Shown piece by piece: positions 39,685 through 52,500 of a stretch of DNA of 64,000 bases. The stretch spans positions 29,683,910 through 29,747,909 of the forward strand of contig NC_091312.1 in assembly GCF_038502225.1 (NCBI RefSeq). The letters are read 5' to 3'. Source of the stretch: Cherax quadricarinatus (lineage: Eukaryota; Arthropoda; Malacostraca; Decapoda; Parastacidae). Within the stretch, counting starts at the first letter, position 1. Each line of letters opens with the position of its first letter. A program made the position numbers and the translations under genes. Under the pieces are notes generated by a model. That model was not told the DNA's origin. It made no database searches and saw only the letters and a program-made list of their open reading frames with translations.

Positions 39685-39915
39685 AACTGGTTTTCAGCCC
39701 TAACATCCCTGTGGCTCATCTGTGTCTTCATTTTCCATCTATGGACCCTTGTCTTTATGCCTAACATTTCAAAATGTTTCTCCCTCTCTCACCTGACAAC
39801 TATTAAAAGTATTTTGTACGTCGTAATAATGTTTCTCTTAAACCTCTCTCTCTTCCAAAGTCGTCGGGCTCATTTTCTTTAGTCTTTTCCCGTAACTCGA
39901 CCCCCTCAAGAGTGC
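39685..39915 (-). pseudogene. Scrap of the CR1/L2-like LINE
   Basis: About 230 bp matching, with many changes, the C-terminal ORF2 region of the LINE array (compare 12940-13150): CTAACATCCCTGTGGCTCAT, CTTGTCTTTATGCC, AGTATTTTGTACGTCGT and AAAGTCGTCGGGCTCATTTT on the plus strand. Both ends are missing. It lies far from the array but has the same orientation. Confidence 0.65.
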
Positions 39916-40172
39916 CTCAATGTGTGTGTGTGAAGGAGAGAAAGACAGATGTCAACGACATAAAGTCAGTTGATCAAATGAAAATGCTGGCCCACAGATA
40001 GCTCCAACTTCATCTTGTTCCCTACTTGTATGTTTCATAACAATAAAAATGCTTTCAAATGAGCTGATGTAGGTAACAGCTCTTAGCTTGTCAATAAAGT
40101 TAGGAATCCTTAACCTGTAGATAGCTTGTCAATAAAGCTAGGTAGCCATAACCTAACCTTGTCAAACCCTGT
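39916..40172. other. Non-coding stretch
   Basis: Ordinary sequence with a small direct repeat: AGCTTGTCAATAAAG occurs at about 40086 and again near 40122. Confidence 0.5.
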
Positions 40173-40415
<243 letters not shown>

Positions 40416-40556
40416 TTCTCTGTATTTAGTATTTTAAGAGAGAGAGAGAAACAAGAAATAAAAAAAATAGCTAATTCCTGACGCCTAAGGAAAAAAAAAT
40501 AGAATAATTTTCTGCAGTTTGTGTTCAATTATTCTGGTGAGACTAAGTGATTTACA

Positions 40557-43500
40557 GTGTGAGAACTGGGGAGTGAGAACTGGGGAGTGAGAACTGGGGA
40601 GTGAGAACTGGGGAGTGAGAACTGGAGAGTGAGAACTGGGGAGTGAGAACTGGAGAGTGAGAACTGGGGAGTGAGAACTGGAGAGTGAGAACTGGAGAGT
40701 GAGAACTGGAGAGTGAGAACTGGGGAGTGAGAACTGGGGAGGGAGAACTGGAGAGTGAGAACTGGGGAGTGAGAACTGGGGAGTGAGAACTGGGGAGTGA
40801 GAACTGGAGAGTGAGAACTGGGGAGTGAGAACTGGAGAGTGAGAACTGGGGAGTGAGAACTGGAGAGTGAGAACTGGAGAGTGAGAACTGGGGAGTGAGA
40901 ACTGGGGAGGGAGAACTGGAGAGTGAGAACTGGGGAGTGAGAACTGGAGAGTGAGAACTGGGGAGTGAGAACTGGAGAGTGAGAACTGGGGAGTGAGAAC
41001 TGAGAACTGGAGAGTGAGACCTGGGGAGTGAGAACTGGGGAGGGAGAACTGGAGAGTGAGAACTGGGGAGTGAGAAATGGAGAGTGAGAACTGGGGAGTG
41101 AGAACTGGGGAGTGAGAATTGGAGAGTGAGAACTGGAGAGTGAGAACTGGGGAGTGAGAACTGGAGAGTGAGAACTGGGGAGTGAGAACTGGGGAGTGAG
41201 AACTGGGGAGAGAACTGGGGAGTGAGAACTGGGGAGTGAGTGAGAACTGGAGAGTGAGAACTGGGGAGTGAGAACTGGGGAGTGAGAACTGGGGAGTGAG
41301 AACTGGGAGAGTGAGAACTGGGAGTGAGTGAGAACTGGGGAGTGAGAACTGGGGAGTGAGAACTGGGGAGTGAGAACTGGGGAGTGAGAACTGGGGAGTG
41401 AGAACTGGGAAGTGAGAACTGGGAAGTGAGAACTGGGGAGTGAGAACTGGGGAGTGAGAACTGGAGAGTGAGAACTGGGAAGTGAGAACTGGGAAGTGAG
41501 AACTGGGGAGTGAGAACTGGGGAGTGAGAACTGGGAAGTGAGAACTGGGGAGTGAGAACTGGGGAGTGAGAACTGGGGAGTGAGAACTGGGAAGTGAGAA
41601 CTGGGGAGTGAGAACTGAGGAGTGAGAACTGGGAAGTGAGAACTGGAGAGTGAGAACTGGGAAGTGAAAACTGGGAAGTGAGAACTGGGGAGTGAGAACT
41701 GGGGAGTGAGAACTGGGGAGTGAGAACTGGAGAGTGAGAACTGGGGAGTGAGAACTGGAGAACTGGGGAGTGAGAACTGGGGAGTGGAGAACTGGGGAGT
41801 GAGAACTGGAGAGTGAGAACTGGGGAGTGAGAACTGGTGAGTGAGAACTGGGGAGTGAGAACTGGCGAGTGAGAAATGGCGAGAGAGAACTGGGGAGAGA
41901 ACTGGGGAGTGAGAACTGGGGAGTGAGAACTGGGGAGTGAGTGGAGAACTGGAGAGTGAGAACTGGGAAGTGAGAACTGGGAAGTGAGAACTGGGGAGTG
42001 AGAACTGGGGAGTGAGAACTGGGGAGTGAGAACTGGAGAGTGAGAACTGGGGAGTGAGAACTGGGGAGTGAGAACTGGGGAGTGAGAACTGGGGAGTGAG
42101 AACTGGGGAGTGAGAACTGGTGAGTGAGAACTGGGGAGTGAGAACTGGGGAGTGAGAACTGGGGAGTGAGAACTGGGGAGTGAGAACTGGGGAGTGAGAA
42201 CTGGAGAGTGAGAACTGGGGAGTGAGAACTGGGGAGTGAGAACTGGGAGTGAGAACTGGGGAGTGAGAACTGGGGAGTGAGAACTGGGAAGTGAGAACTG
42301 GAGAGTGAGAACTGGGAAGTGAGAACTGGGGAGTGAGAACTGGGGAGTGAGAACTGGAGAGTGAGAACTGTGGAGTGAGAACTGGGAAGTGAGAACTGGG
42401 AAGTGAGAACTGGGGAGTGAGAACTGGAGTGAGAACTGGGGAGAGACTGGGGAGTGAGAACTGGGAGTGAGTGGGGTGAGAACTGGGGAGTGAGAACTTG
42501 GGAGTGAGAACTGGGGAGTGAGAACTGGGGAGTGAGAACTGGGGAGTGAGAACTGGGGAGTGAGAACTGGGGAGTGAGAACTGGGGAGTGAGAACTGGGG
42601 AGTGAGAACTGGGGAGTGAGAACTGGGGAGTGAGAACTGGGGAGTGAGAACTGGGGAGTGAGAACTGGGGAGTGAGAACTGGGGAGTGAGAACTGGGGAG
42701 TGAGAACTGGGAAGTGAGAACTGGGGAGTGAGAAATGGGGAGTGAGAACTGGGGAGTGAGAACTGGGGAGTGAGAACTGGGGAGTGAGAACTGGGGAGTG
42801 AGAACTGGGGAGTGAGAACTGGGGAGTGAGAACTGGGGAGTGAGAACTGGGGAGTGAGAACTGGGGAGTGAGAACTGGGGAGTGAGAACAGGGGAGTGAG
42901 AACTGGGGAGTGAGAACTGGGGAGTGAGAACTGGGGAGTGAGAACTGGGGAGTGAGAACTGGGAGTGAGAACTGGGGAGTGAGAACTGGGAGTGAGTGAG
43001 AAACTGGGAGTGAGAACTGGTGAGTGAGAACTCGAGAGTGAGAACTGGGGAGTGAGAACTGGAGAGTGAGAACTGGAGAGTGAGAACTGGGGAGTGAGAA
43101 CTGGAGAGTGAGAACTGGGGAGTGAGAACTGGGGAGTGAGAACTGGGGAGTGAGAACTGGGGAGTGAGAACTGGGGAGTGAGAACTGGGGAGTGAGAACT
43201 GGGGAGTGAGAACTGGGGAGTGAGAACTGGGGAGTGAGAACTGGGGAGTGAGAACTGGGGAGTGAGAAATGGGGAGTGAGAACTGGGAGTGAGAACTGTG
43301 GAGTGAGAACTGGGGAGTGAGAACTGGGGAGTGAGAACTGGGGAGTGAGAACTGGGGAGTGAGAACTGGGGAGTGAGAACTGGGTAGTGAGAACTGGGAG
43401 TGAGAACTGGGGAGTGAGAACTGGGGAGTGAGAACTGGGGAGGGAGAACTGGGGAGTGAGAACTGGGGAGTGAGAACTGGGAGTGAGAACTGGGGAGTGA

Positions 43501-46500
43501 GAACTGGGGAGTGAGAACTGGGGAGTGAGAACTGGGGAGTGAGAACTGGGGAGTGAGAACTGGGGAGTGAGAACTGGGGAGTGAGAACTGGGGAGTGAGA
43601 ACTGGGGAGTGAGAACTGGGGAGTGAGAACTGGGGAGTGAGAACTGGGGAGTGAGAACTGGGGAGTGAGAACTGGGGAGTGAGAACTGGGGAGTGAGAAC
43701 TGGGGAGTGAGAACTGGGGAGGGAGAGAACTGGGGAGTGAGAACTGGGGAGTGAGAACTGGGGAGTGAGAACTGGGGAGTGAGAACTGGGAAGTGAGAAC
43801 TGGGAGTGAGAACTGGGGAGTGAGAACTGGGGAGTGAGAACTGGAGTGAGTGAGAACTGGGAGTGAGAACTGGGGAGTGAGAACTGGGGAGTGAGAACTG
43901 GGAGTGAGAACTGGGGAGTGAGAACTGGTGAGAACTGAGAACTGGGGAGTGAGAACTGGTGAGTGAGAACTGGGAAGTGAGAACTGGGGACTGAGAACTG
44001 GGGAGTGAGAACTGGGGAGTGAGAACTGGGAGAGTGAGAACTGGGAGTGAGAACTGAGAGTGGGAACTGGGGAGTGAGAAGTGGGGAGTGAGAACTGGGG
44101 AGTGAGAACTGGGGAGTGAGAACTGGGGAGTGAGAACTGGGCAGTGAGAACTGGGGAGTGAGAACTGGGGAGTGAGAACTGGGGAGTGAGAACTGGGGAG
44201 TGAGAACTGGGGAGTGAGAACTGGGGAGTGAGAACTGGGGAGTGAGAACTGGGGAGTGAGAACTGGGGAGTGAGAACTGGGGAGTGAGAACTGGGGAGTG
44301 AGAACTGGAGAGTGAGAACTGGGGAGTGAGAACTGGGAAGTGAGAACTGGGGAGTGAGAACTGGGGAGTGAGAACTGGGAAGTGAGAACTGGAGAGTGAG
44401 AACTGGGAAGTGAGAACTGGGAAGTGAGAACTGGGGAGTGAGAACTGGGGAGTGAGAACTGGGGAGTGAGAATTGGAGAGTGAGAACTGGGGAGTGAGAA
44501 CTGGAGAGTGAGAACTGGGGAGTGAGAACTGGGGAGTGAGAACTGGAGAGTGAGAACTGGAGAGTGAGAACTGGGGAGTGAGAACTGGGGAGTGAGAACT
44601 GGGGAGTGAGAACTGGGGAGTGAGAACTGGAGAGTGAGAACTGGGGAGTGAGAACTGGAGAGTGAGAACTGGAGAGTGAGAACTGGGGAGTGAGAACTGG
44701 GGAGTGAGAACTGGGGAGTGAGAACTGGAGAGTGAGAACTGGGGAGTGAGAACTGGGGAGTGAGAACTGGAGAGTGAGAACTGGAGAGTGAGAACTGGTG
44801 AGTGAGAACAGGGGAGTGAGAACTGGAGTGAGAACTGGGAAGAACTGGGAAGTGAGAACTGGGAAGTGAGAACTGGGGAGTGAGAACTGGGGAGTGAGAA
44901 CTGGGGAGTGAGAACTGGAGAGTGAGAACTGGGAAGTGAGAACTGGGAAGTGAGAACTGGGAAGTGAGAACTGGGGAGTGAGAACTGGGGAGTGAGAACT
45001 GGGAAGTGAGAACTGGAGAGTGAGAACTGGGAAGTGAGAACTGGGGAGAGAACGGGAGAGTGAGAACTGGGGAGTGAGAACTGGTGAGTGAGAACTGGTG
45101 AGTGAGAACTGGTGAGTGAGAACTGGGGAGTGAGAACTGGGGAGTGAGAACTGGGGAGTGAGAACTGGGGAGTGAGAACTGGGGAGTGAGAACTGGAGAG
45201 TGAGAACTGGGGAGTGAGAACTGGGGAGTGAGAACTGGGGAGTGAGAACTGGGGAGTGAGAACTGGTGAGTGAGAACTGGGGAGTGAGAACTGGGGAGTG
45301 AGAACTGGAGAGTAAGAACTAGTGAGTGAGAACTGGTGAGTGAGAACTGGTGAGTGAGAACTGGGGAGTGAGAACTGGGCAGAGGGAACTGGGGAGTGAT
45401 AACTGGGGAGTGAGAACTGGGTAGTGAGAACTGGAGAGTGAGAACTGGTGAGTGAGATCTGGGGAGTGAGAACTGGGCAGTGGGAACTGGGGAGTGAGAA
45501 CTGGGGAGTGAGAACTGGAGAGTGAGAACTGGGGAGTGAGAACTGGAGAGTGAGAACTGGGGAGTGAGAACTGGGGAGTGAGAACTGGAGAGTGAGAACT
45601 GGAGAGTGAGAACTGGTGAGTGAGAACTGGGGAGTGAGAACTGGGGAGTGAGAACTGGGGAGTGAGAACTGGGGAGTGAGAACTGGGGAGTGAGAACTGG
45701 GGAGTGAGAACTGGAGAGTGAGAACTGGTGAGTGAGAACTGGTGAGTGAGAACTGGTGAGTGAGAACTGGGGAGTGAGAACTGGGGAGTGAGAACTGGGG
45801 AGTGAGAACTGGTGAGTGAGAACTGGGGGGTGAGAACTGGGGAGTGAGAACAGGGGAGTGAGAACTGGAGAGTGAGAACTAGTGAGTGAGAACTGGTGAG
45901 TGAGAACTGGTGAGTGAGAACTGGGGAGTGAGAACTGGGGAGTGAGAACTGGGGAGTGAGAACTGGATAGTGAGAACTGGGGAGTGAGAACTGGAGAGTG
46001 AGAACTGGTGAGTGAGAACTGGGGAGTGAGAACTGGGGAGTGAGAACTGGGGAGTTAGAACTGGAGAATGAGAACTGGTGAGTGAGAACTGGTGAGTGAG
46101 AACTGGGGAGTGAGAACTGGGGAGTGAGAACTGGGGAGTGAGAACTGGGGAGTGAGAACTTGGGAGTGAGTACTGGGGAGTGAGAACTGGGGAGTGAGAA
46201 CTGGTGAGTGAGAACTGGTGAGTGAGAACTGGGGAGTGAGAACTGGGGAGTGAGAGCTGGGGTGTGAGAACTGGGGAGTGAGAACTGGGGAGTGAGAACT
46301 GGGGAGTGAGAACTGGTGAGTGAGAACTGGGGAGTGAGAACTGGTGAGTGAGAACTGAGTAGTGAGAACTGGGGAGTGAGAACTGGGGAGTGAGAACTGG
46401 GGAGTGAGAACGGGGGAGTGAGAACTGGGCAGTGAGAACTGGGCAGTGAGAACTGGGCAGTGAGAACTGGGGAGTGAGAACTGATGAGTGAGAACTGGGC

Positions 46501-49500
46501 AGTGAGAACTGGGCAGTGAGAACTGGGCAGTGAGAACTGGGCAGTCAGAACTGGGCAGTGAGAACTGGGCATTGAGAACTGGGAAGTGAGAACTGGGGAG
46601 TGAAAACTGGTGAGTGAGAACTGGGGAGTGAGAACTGCGGAGTGAGAACTGGGGAGTGAGAACTGGTGAGTGAGAACTGGGGAGTGAGAACTGGAGAGTG
46701 AGAACTGGGGAGTGAGAACTGGAGAGTGAGAACTGGGGAGTGAGAACTGGGGAGTGAGAACTGGGGAGTGAGAACTGGAGAGTGAGAACTGGAGAGTGAG
46801 AACTGGGGAGTGAGAAATGGAGAGTGAGAACTGGGGAGTGAGAACTGGGGAGTGAGAACTGGGGAGTGAGAACTGGAGAGTGAGAACTGGGGAGTGAGAA
46901 CTGGAGAGTGAGAACTGGGGAGTGAGAACTGGGGAGTGAGAACTGGAGAGTGAGAACTGGAGAGTGAGAACTGGGGAGTGAGAACTGGGGAGTGAGAACT
47001 GGGGAGTGAGAACTGGGGAGTGAGAACTGGGGAGTGAGAACTGGGGAGTGAGAACTGGAGAGTGAGAACTGGGGAGTGAGAACTGGGGAGTGTGAACTGG
47101 AGAGTAAGAACTAGTGAGTGAGAACTGGTGAGTGAGAACTGGTGAGTGAGAACTGGGGAGTGAGAACTGGGCAGAGGGAACTGGGGAGTGATAACAGGGG
47201 AGTGAGAACTGGGTAGTGAGAACTGGAGAGTGAGAACTGGTGAGTGAGATCTGGGGAGTGAGAACTGGAGAGTGAGAACTGGTGAGTGAGATCTGGGGAG
47301 TGAGAACTGGGCAGTGGGAACTGGGGAGTGATAACTGGGGAGTGAGAACTGGGTAGTGAAAACTGGGGAGTGAGAACTGGGGAGTGAGAACTGGTGAGTG
47401 AGAACTGGTGACTGAGAACTGGGGAATGAGAACTGGGGAGTGTGAACTGGAGAGTAAGAACTAGTGAGTGAGAACTGGTGAGTGAGAACTGGTGAGTGAG
47501 AACTGGGGAGTGAGAACTGGGGAGTGAGAACTGGGGAGTGAGAACTGGATAGTGAGAACTGGGGAGTGAGAACTGGAGAGTGAGAACTGGTGAGTGAGAA
47601 CTGGGGAGTGAGAACTGGGGAGTGAGAACTGGGGAGTTAGAACTGGAGAATGAGAACTGGTGAGTGAGAACTGGTGAGTGAGAACTGGGGAGTGAGAACT
47701 GCGGAGTGAGAACTGGGGAGTGAGAACTGGTGAGTGAGTACTGGAGAGTGAGAACTGGGGAGTGAGAACTGGTGAGCGAGAACTGGGGAGTGAGAACTGG
47801 GGAGTGAGAACTGGGTAGTGAGAACTGGAGAGTGAGAACTGGTGAGTGAGAACTGATGAGTGAGAACTGGGGAGTGAGAACTGGGGAGTGAGAACTGAGG
47901 AGTGAAAACTGGAGACTGAGAACTGGGGAGTGAGAACTGAAGAGTTAGAACTGGGGAGTGAGAACTGGGGAGTGAGAACTGGAGAGTGAGAACTGGAGAG
48001 TGAGAACTGGTTATTGAGAACTGGGGAGTGAGTACTGGTGAGTGAGAACTGGTGAGTGAGAACTGGGGGGTGAGAACTGTGGAGTGAGAACAGGGGAGTG
48101 AGAACTGGAGAGTGAGAACTAGTGAGTGAGAACTGGTGAGTGAGAACTGGTGAGTGAGAACTGGGGAGTGAGAACTGGGGAGTGAGAACTGGGGAGTGAG
48201 AACTGGTGAGTGAGAACTGGGGAGTGAGAACTGGGGAGTGAGAACTGGAGAGTGAGAACTAGTGAGTGAGAACTGGTGAGTGAGAACTGGTGAGTGAGAA
48301 CTGGGGAGTGAGAACTGGGGAGTGAGAACTGGATAGTGAGAACTGGGGAGTGAGAACTGGAGAGTGAGAACTGGTGAGTGAGAACTGGGGAGTGAGAACT
48401 GGGGAGTGAGAACTGGGGAGTTAGAACTGGAGAATGAGAACTGGTGAGTGAGAACTGGTGAGTGAGAACTGGGGAGTGAGAACTGGGGAGTGAGAACTGG
48501 GGAGTGAGAACTGGGGAGTGAGAACTTGGGAGTGAGTACTGGGGAGTGAGAACTGGGGAGTGAGAACTGGTGAGTGAGAACTGGTGAGTGAGAACTGGGG
48601 AGTGAGAACTGTGGTGTGAGAGCTGGGGTGTGAGAACTGGGGAGTGAGAACTGGGGAGTGAGAACTGGTGAGAGAGAACTGGGGAGTGAGAACTGGTGAG
48701 TGGGGAGTGAGAACTGGGGGAGTGAGAACTGGGGGAGAGTGGGCAGTCAGAACTGGGCAGTGAGAACTGGGGAGTGAGAACTGGGCAGTGTGAACTGGTG
48801 AGTGAGAACTGAGTGAGTGAGAACTGGGGAGTGAGAACTGGGGAGTGGGAACTGGCGAGTGAGAACTGAGAACTGGGCAGAACTGGAGTGAGAGTGAGAA
48901 CTGGGCAGTGAGAACTGAGTGAACTGGGCAGTGAGAACTGAGAACTGGGGAGTGAGAACTGGGGAGTGAAAACTGAAAAGTGAGGACTGGGGAGTGAGAA
49001 CTGGAGAGTGAGAACTGGGGAGTGAGAACTGGGGAGTGAGAACTGGAGAATGAGAACTGCAGAGTGAGAACTGGTGATTGAGAACTGGGGAGTGAGAACT
49101 GGGGAGTGAGAACTGGGGAGTGAGAACTGGTGAGTGAGAACTGGGGAGTGAGAACAGGGGAGTGAGAACTGGAGAGTGAGAACTAGTGAGTGAGAACTGG
49201 TGAGTGAGAACTGGTGAGTGAGAACTGGGGAGTGAGAACTGGGGAGTGAGAACTGGGGAGTGAGAACTGGATAGTGAGAACTGGGGAGTGAGAACTGGAG
49301 AGTGAGAACTGGTGAGTGAGAACTGGGGAGTGAGAACTGGGGAGTGAGAACTGGGGAGTGAGAACTGGAGAGTGAGAACTGGTGAGTGAGAACTGGTGAG
49401 TGAGAACTGGGGAGTGAGAACTGGGGAGTGAGAACTGGGGAGTGAGAACTGGGGAGTGAGAACTTGGGAGTGAGTACTGGGGAGTGAGAACTGGGGAGTT

Positions 49501-52500
49501 AGAACTGGTGAGTGAGAACTGGTGAGTGAGAACTGGAAAGTGAGAACTGTGGAGTGAGAGCTGGGGTGTGAGAACTGGGGAGTGAGAACTGGGGAGTGAG
49601 AACTGGTGAGTGAGAACTGGGGAGTGAGAACTGGTGAGTGAGAACTGAGTAGTGAGAACTGGGGAGTGAGAACTGATGAGTGAGAACTGGGCAGTGAGAA
49701 CTGGGCAGTGAGAACTGGGGAGTGAGAACTGATGAGTGAGAACTGGGCAGTGAGAACTGGGCAGTGAGAACTGGGCAGTGAGAACTGGGCAGTCAGAACT
49801 GGGCAGTGAGAACTGGGGAGGGAGAACTGGTGAGTTAGAACTAGGGAGTGAGAACTGGGGAGTGAGAACTGAGGAGTGAAAACTGGAGAGTGAGAACTGG
49901 GGAGTGAGAACTGGAGAGTGAGAACTGGTGAGTGAGAACTGGTGAGTGAGAACTGGGGAGTGAGAACTGGGGAGTGAGAACTGGAGAGTGAGAACTGGTG
50001 ATTGAGAACTGGGGAGTGAGAACTGGGGAGTGAGAACTGGGGAGTGAGAACTGGGGAGTGAGAACTGGTGAGTGAGAACTGGAGAGTGAGAACTGGAGAG
50101 TGAGAACTGGGGAGTCAGAAATGGAGAGTGAGAACTGGAGAGTGAGAACTGGGGAGTGAGAACTGGGGAGTGAGAACTGGGGAGTGCGAAATGGAGAGTG
50201 AGAACTGGAGAGTGAGAACTGGGGAGTGAGAACTGGAGAGTGAGAACTGGAGAGTGAGAACTGGGGAGTGAGAACTGGAGAGTGAGAAATGGAGAGTGAG
50301 AACTGGGGAGTGAGAACTGGGGAGTGAGAACTGGGGAGTGAGAACTGGAGAGTGAGAACTGGAGAGTGAGAACTGGGGAGTGAGAACTGGAGAGTGAGAA
50401 CTGGAGAGTGAGAACTGGGGAGTGAGAACTGAAGAGTGAGAACTGGTGAGTGAGAACTGGAGAGTGAGAACTGGGGAGTGAGAACTGGGGAGTGAGAACT
50501 GGGGAGTGAGAACTGGGTAGTGAGAACTGGGGAGTGAGAACTGGGCAGTGAGAACTGGAGAGTGAGAACTGGTCAGTGAGAACTGGTGAGTTAGAACTAG
50601 GGAGTGAGAACTGGGGAGTGAGAACTGGGGAGTGAAAACTGGAGAGTGAGAACTGGGGAGTGAGAACTGGAGAGTGAGAACTGGGGAGTGAGAACTGGGG
50701 AGTGAGAACTGGAGAATGAGAACTGGAGAGTGAGAACTGGTGATTGAGAACTGGGGAGTGAGAACTGGGGAGTGAGAACTGGGGAGTGAGAACTGGTGAG
50801 TGAGAACTGGTGAATGAGAACTGGGGAGTGAGAACTGGAGAGTAAGAACTAGTGAGCGAGAACTGGTGAGTGAGAACTGGTGAGTGAGAACTGGGGAGTG
50901 AGAACTGGGGAGTGAGAACTGGGGAGTGAGAACTGGATAGTGAGAACTGGGGAGTGAGAACTGGAGAGTGAGAACTGGTGAGTGAGAACTGGGGAGTGAG
51001 AACTGGGGAGTGAGAACTGGGGAGTTAGAACTGGAGAATGAGAACTGGTGAGTGAGAACTGGTGAGTGAGAACTGGGGAGTGAGAACTGGGGAGTGAGAA
51101 CTGGGGAGTGAGAACTGGTGAGTGATTACTGGAGAGTGAGAACTGGGGAGTGAGAACTAGTGAGCGAGAACTGGGGAGTGAGAACTGGGGATTGAGAACT
51201 GGGTAGTGAGAACTGGAGAGTGAGAACTGGTGAGTGAGAACAGGGGAGTGAGAACTGGGGAGTGAGAACTGAGGAGTGAAAACTGGAGACTGAGAACTGG
51301 GGAGTGAGAACTGGAGAGTGAGAACTGGGGAGTGAGAACTGGAGAGTGAGAACTGGGGAGTGAGAACTGGGGAGTGGGAACTGAAGAGTGAGAACTGGAG
51401 AATGAGAACTGGTGATTGAGAACTGGGGAGTGAGAACTGGTGAGTGAAAACTGGTGAGTGAGAACTGGGGAGTGAGAACAGGGGAGTGAGAACTGGAGAG
51501 TGAGAACTAGTGAGTGAGAACTGGTGAGTGAGAACTGGTGAGTGAGAACTGGGGAGTGAGAACTGGGGAGTGAGAACTGGGGAGTGAGAACTGGTGAGTG
51601 AGAACTGGAGAGTGAGAACAGGGGAGTGAGAACTGGAGAGTGAGAACTAGTGAGTGAGAACTTGTGAGTGAGAACTGGTGAGTGAGAACTGGGGAGTGAG
51701 AACTGGGGAGTGAGAACTGGATAGTGAGAACTGGGGAGTGAGAACTGGAGAGTGAGAACTGGTGAGTGAGATCTGGGAGTGAGAACTGGGGAGTGAGAAC
51801 TGGGGAGTTAGAACTGGAGAATAAGAACTGGTGATAGAGAACTGGTGAGTGTGAACTGGGGAGTGAGAAGTGGGGAGTGAGAACTGGGGAGTGAGAACTG
51901 GGGAGTGAGAACTTGGGAGTGAGTACTTGGGAGTGAGAACTGGGGAGTGAGAACTGGTGAGTGAGAACTGGTGAGTGAGAACTGGGGAGTGAGAACTGGG
52001 GAGTGAGAGCTGGGGAGTGAGAACTGGGAGTGAGAACTGGGGAGTGAGAACTGGTGAGTGAGAACTGGGGAGTGAGAACTGGTGAGTGAGAACTGGGGAG
52101 TGAGAACTGGTGAGTGAGAACTGAGTAGTGAGAACTGGGGAGTGAGAACTGGGGAGTGAGAACGCGGGAGTGAGAACTGGGCAGTGAGAACTGGGCAGTG
52201 AGAACTGGGCAGTGAGAACTGGGGAGTGAGAACTGATGAGTGAGAAATGGGCAGTGAGAACTGGGCAGTGAGAACTGGGCAGTGAGAACTGAGTGAGAAC
52301 TGGGCTGGGGAGTGAGAACTGGGAGTGAGAACTGGGGAGTGAGAACTGGGCTGGGGAGTGAGAACTGGGGAGTGAGAACTGGAGTAGTGAGAACTGGGGA
52401 GTGAGAACTGGTGAGTGAGAACTGGGGAGTGAGAACTGGTGAGAACTTGAGAACTGGGAGTGAGAACTGGGGAGTGAGAACTGAGGAGAACTGGTGAGTG